Of a stretch of 64,000 nt of DNA, positions 61,419-64,000 are shown one piece after another (positions within the stretch are counted from its first letter, which is position 1; each line of letters opens with the position of its first letter). The stretch covers positions 3,921,691-3,985,690 of the forward strand of contig LSYV01000003.1 of NCBI GenBank assembly GCA_001584585.1, given 5' to 3'. This DNA is from Gonium pectorale. Taxonomy: Eukaryota; Chlorophyta; Chlorophyceae; Chlamydomonadales; Volvocaceae. The notes below the pieces were generated by a model. The model was not told where the DNA came from. It saw nothing but the letters and a program-made list of their open reading frames with translations, and did no database searches. The position numbers were made by a program, and so were the translations under genes.

Positions 61419-64000
61419 ATGGCGTCACCTGGGGTCCTCCGGGAATGGCAAAACCTTTACGATGAAATGCTCAGCGCCGAGCGTGCTCTAGAGAGCGTGC
61501 AGGAGAGCCTCGCAGCCCCGCGGGCAGCTCCGCAAACTGCGCCCGGCCGACTCCGCCACGCCGTGGGCCCGCACGCTACGGGCCTCTCGAATGGGTCCCC
61601 GCACGAGCCGTCAATGACGGACCTGCACATACGAGGCATGCCTGGTCGTTATGCAAGCGGCCAGGTCGCAAGCTGGGATGCTGCAACCGGCGACCCGTTC
61701 AGCGACGAGGCCGTTGCTGTGGAGGAGGAGCTGCTGCGGCGGCTGGCGACCGGGTCGCTCAGCCGCAGCCCCGGGCAACCGAGTGCTTGGGGATCGCTAG
61801 TCCAGCAGTCGCAGCCCACGCCAGCACAGCGCCAATCACAGGGCTTGCACCAGTCCAGGGCCAGCGCTAATCCAGGCGTGTCGTTGCGGCTACAGCCGGG
61901 GCCAATGCCGCCTCCCGGTCCGCGTCCCCGCTCACCTCCGCCAGTGAGCCTACCGGGCAGCTTGCCCATCAGCCAGCAGGCCACCGCGGTGGAAGGTCCG
62001 GGGCCTGCCGGAGCGCGTGCGTCGGGGCCAAACGGCATCCCGCGCCCCACGCCCACGCGCTCCTCCATGCCGGCTGCTGGCCCGCCCCTGTGGTCCTCTC
62101 CATACCTTCCGCCACAGCCGCCGCACCCGCCCAGCTTCGCCCACCTGCACCCGCAGCCGCCCGACACTACCACGGCCCTGCGTCACGCCATGTCCTATCG
62201 GGCCAGCCCAGCGCGCTCCTCGGCACCGGCCCCAGGGATCGCCACCGCCTCACGCGACTCCGCACTCAGCGGAACAGGCCGCCACGCCGGTGGCGCCAGC
62301 TACGCTGCGCTTCACACGTTAAGGCAGGGCAGCCCGCCTCGTGCGCAGCAGCAGGGCGCGCAGCGAGGCGAGCTCTTCGAGGCCCTGCACCGGGGCGTGT
62401 CGCCGCACCGCATGCGCATGCTGTTCGCGCCAGAGGTCATCGCCGGCCTCGTGGGCTCGCCGGCCGGAGCACCCGCCGCTGAAGCGGGCGCTGACGGCGG
62501 CAGTCGGAGCTTGCGTGGCTCCCATGACGCGGGCCTGCAGGGACGCGACGGCAAGCAGCACGGTCAGCGGCGGCGGCCGTCGGCGTCACAACAGCCGTCG
62601 CATCCGGCTGCTGCGCCCCGTGGTGGCGGCAGCCGTGAAGCCGCCGTGCGCCGCAGCGACGGCGGCCCGCTGGCCCGCAGGGCCTGGCCGGAAGGCAGCG
62701 CGCGCGCATCCGGGCCAGGTCCGGAAAATGTACGCCGGCATGCCAGGGACGGGAGCAGGGCAGGCAGTTCAGCGGCAGACGCTGGAGCTGGCTCAGCTGT
62801 CACAGGTGGTGCAACGGCATCTGGTAGGACTGCGGCTGGCGCCGGTGCCCCGCGGGCGCGCTCCGTCTCGCCTGCTGGCGCTTACCGCCGCCCTGCTGCG
62901 GCGGCGCCGGCCACGGCCGCACCCGGGGTACGGCCAGTTCGCCGCAGCAGCGCTGGTGGGGCTGCTGGCGAGGGGCGTGCTTCGGTAGGGTCACGGGATC
63001 TCGGCCCGCAACGTCACATCCGCGGCGTGCAGGGCACTGCCGTCAATGGCGCCGCCAGTGGCGGTGGCGTGCCTGCGCCTGAGCGACTGCTGCGCTCCGC
63101 GTCCTCGCTAGACGAGCGGCGAGCTGACCTCTTCATCAGCCCGCAAGCGTACCGGGAGTATGCCGCTGGAGCCGCTGGAGCACACACTGTGGGCGATGCC
63201 GCGGGCGCGTGGGATGGTAGCGGGCCGGGCGCGGCGGCGGGGCATGCGACAGGAGCAGCATCGCCGCCACTGGACAGCAGCGGCTTTGGATCTCGTGGCG
63301 TGCGCGGTATGCAGCTGCGACTGACGGCGGAGCTGGCCTCGGCGGCGAGCAGCGTGCAGAAGAGCCATTTTGTGGTTCAGCCGACACATGTTCTCAATGC
63401 GGCGGCCCATCAGCTGCGCCCTCCCGATATGTTCGAGGAGGGCGATACTGCGACGTATGACGCACCCTACGAGATGTCCTCTGCCCTCGAAGGCGGTGCA
63501 ATGCCGTATCCGCTGGCGGCGCTGCCGGCTGGCCTCGCGCCGGGCGGGCACGTTTGGCAGCACGGCAGCGCCGTACCAGGGCACTTTGCCGAGCCAGCAT
63601 CCGGCCCAGTTTCGCTGGACGAAGCAGAGTTTAAGTTTTACGAGATGGTCGCTGCCGGATCTGCTCAAAGGAGAGGCAGCCTCGGGGACGGAGCTGCCCG
63701 CTCTCCCGAGCCGTCCCAGCACGTGGCGGCCGTGATGCCGTCACCCGGCGGCGCTGCAGCCGTCCGGTCCAGCTGGCCTCCGCCCCTGCAGCCCTCACCC
63801 ACGTCGCATTCGCCTCAGCACCCGGCCCCGGCGCACGGGCAAGGGTCCGGCTCCCCGACTCGTGCCGGCGTCACCCCGTGGCGGCCGCCCGGCACGAGTG
63901 CGTCCCTCAACTTCGCGCCACCGCACGCGGCCGGCCCCCATGCCCGCAGGGCGCAGCAGCCGCAACCACAACAGCAAGTGGAAAACGGAAGGCCGCCGTC
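61419..64000 (+). CDS. Long uninterrupted low-complexity protein, 3'-partial
   Basis: From the ATG at 61419 the frame is open to the window edge: 860 codons without a stop or an obvious intron. This is unusual for this intron-rich genome. The N-terminal 35 residues form a short helix (VLREWQNLYDEMLSAERALE SV, broken here only for length), followed by Pro/Ser/Gly/Ala/Arg-rich sequence. More ordered islands are RGELFEALHRGVSPHRMRML, MQLRLTAELASAASSVQKSH, FVVQPTHVLNAAAHQL and SLDEAEFKFYEMVAAG. No domain, signal peptide or membrane helix was recognised. Because GC-rich algal DNA has few stops, part of the frame could be non-coding, but the ordered islands and the long continuity support a real exon. 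Confidence 0.6.
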   Translation, partial: MASPGVLREWQNLYDEMLSAERALESVQESLAAPRAAPQTAPGRLRHAVGPHATGLSNGSPHEPSMTDLHIRGMPGRYASGQVASWDAATGDPFSDEAVAVEEELLRRLATGSLSRSPGQPSAWGSLVQQSQPTPAQRQSQGLHQSRASANPGVSLRLQPGPMPPPGPRPRSPPPVSLPGSLPISQQATAVEGPGPAGARASGPNGIPRPTPTRSSMPAAGPPLWSSPYLPPQPPHPPSFAHLHPQPPDTTTALRHAMSYRASPARSSAPAPGIATASRDSALSGTGRHAGGASYAALHTLRQGSPPRAQQQGAQRGELFEALHRGVSPHRMRMLFAPEVIAGLVGSPAGAPAAEAGADGGSRSLRGSHDAGLQGRDGKQHGQRRRPSASQQPSHPAAAPRGGGSREAAVRRSDGGPLARRAWPEGSARASGPGPENVRRHARDGSRAGSSAADAGAGSAVTGGATASGRTAAGAGAPRARSVSPAGAYRRPAAAAPATAAPGVRPVRRSSAGGAAGEGRASVGSRDLGPQRHIRGVQGTAVNGAASGGGVPAPERLLRSASSLDERRADLFISPQAYREYAAGAAGAHTVGDAAGAWDGSGPGAAAGHATGAASPPLDSSGFGSRGVRGMQLRLTAELASAASSVQKSHFVVQPTHVLNAAAHQLRPPDMFEEGDTATYDAPYEMSSALEGGAMPYPLAALPAGLAPGGHVWQHGSAVPGHFAEPASGPVSLDEAEFKFYEMVAAGSAQRRGSLGDGAARSPEPSQHVAAVMPSPGGAAAVRSSWPPPLQPSPTSHSPQHPAPAHGQGSGSPTRAGVTPWRPPGTSASLNFAPPHAAGPHARRAQQPQPQQQVENGRPP

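Noticed and set aside
62341..62988. 215-residue plus frame and several minus frames in the last 2.5 kb
   Set aside because: They overlap the longer frame from 61419, which has an ATG and ordered islands; the others are Arg/Ala/Pro shadows.

Overview
The window is nuclear DNA of a volvocine green alga (Chlamydomonas/Gonium/Volvox group). Coding sequence is very GC-rich and Ala/Gly/Pro-rich, and genes are split by many short introns. Most donors are GTGAGx or GTGCGx and acceptors are (C)CAG. TGTAA, the usual green-algal polyadenylation signal, lies downstream of several genes. Gene content fits a photosynthetic flagellate: a lumenal PsbP-like protein, a plastid-type thioredoxin fusion and a plant-type TEY MAP kinase. 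The species is not fixed by the sequence. A 454 mate-pair linker left inside an intron shows that the assembly used 454 data.

Layout. (1) 1-3272 (+): 3' part of an unrecognised Ala/Glu-rich gene. (2) 15210-5418 (-): ISWI chromatin-remodelling ATPase, 23 exons, with a reading-frame break in the last exon. (3) 15540-20334 (+): KRR1, a small-subunit processome protein. One of its introns holds an N gap, a loxP-bearing 454 linker and chimeric sequence. (4) 20925-21017 (-): intron-containing tRNA-Gln(CUG). It is followed by a nest of repeats (21095-22430) with a LINE-like fragment and, further on, a tRNA-Met-type retroelement primer-binding site. (5) 23727-25816 (+): MAP kinase. (6) 28726-26942 (-): PsbP-like lumenal protein. 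(7) 31178-29789 (-): small conserved-looking protein. (8) 31630-36097 (+): large coiled-coil protein. (9) 39578-37138 (-): LysM + APR-type thioredoxin + membrane helix fusion. (10) 40117-42250 (+): acidic/basic nuclear-type protein with a one-base frame break. (11) 46120-42999 (-): secreted protein of unknown function. (12) 52320-48575 (-): ribonucleotide reductase small subunit with a long N-terminal extension. (13) 53592-55601 (+): coiled-coil EF-hand protein. (14) 60945-57341 (-): class-3-lipase-like protein without the catalytic serine. (15) 61419-64000 (+): long uninterrupted low-complexity reading frame running off the window.

The genes do not form a pathway or operon. They are independent eukaryotic transcription units, often in divergent pairs (ISWI/KRR1, small protein/coiled-coil, thioredoxin fusion/nuclear protein, R2/EF-hand, lipase-like/last frame). 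Exon models were built by hand from splice signals and family resemblance. For eight models (KRR1, MAP kinase, PsbP-like, coiled-coil, thioredoxin fusion, R2, EF-hand, lipase-like) the summed exon lengths are multiples of three, which supports them. Exceptions are marked.
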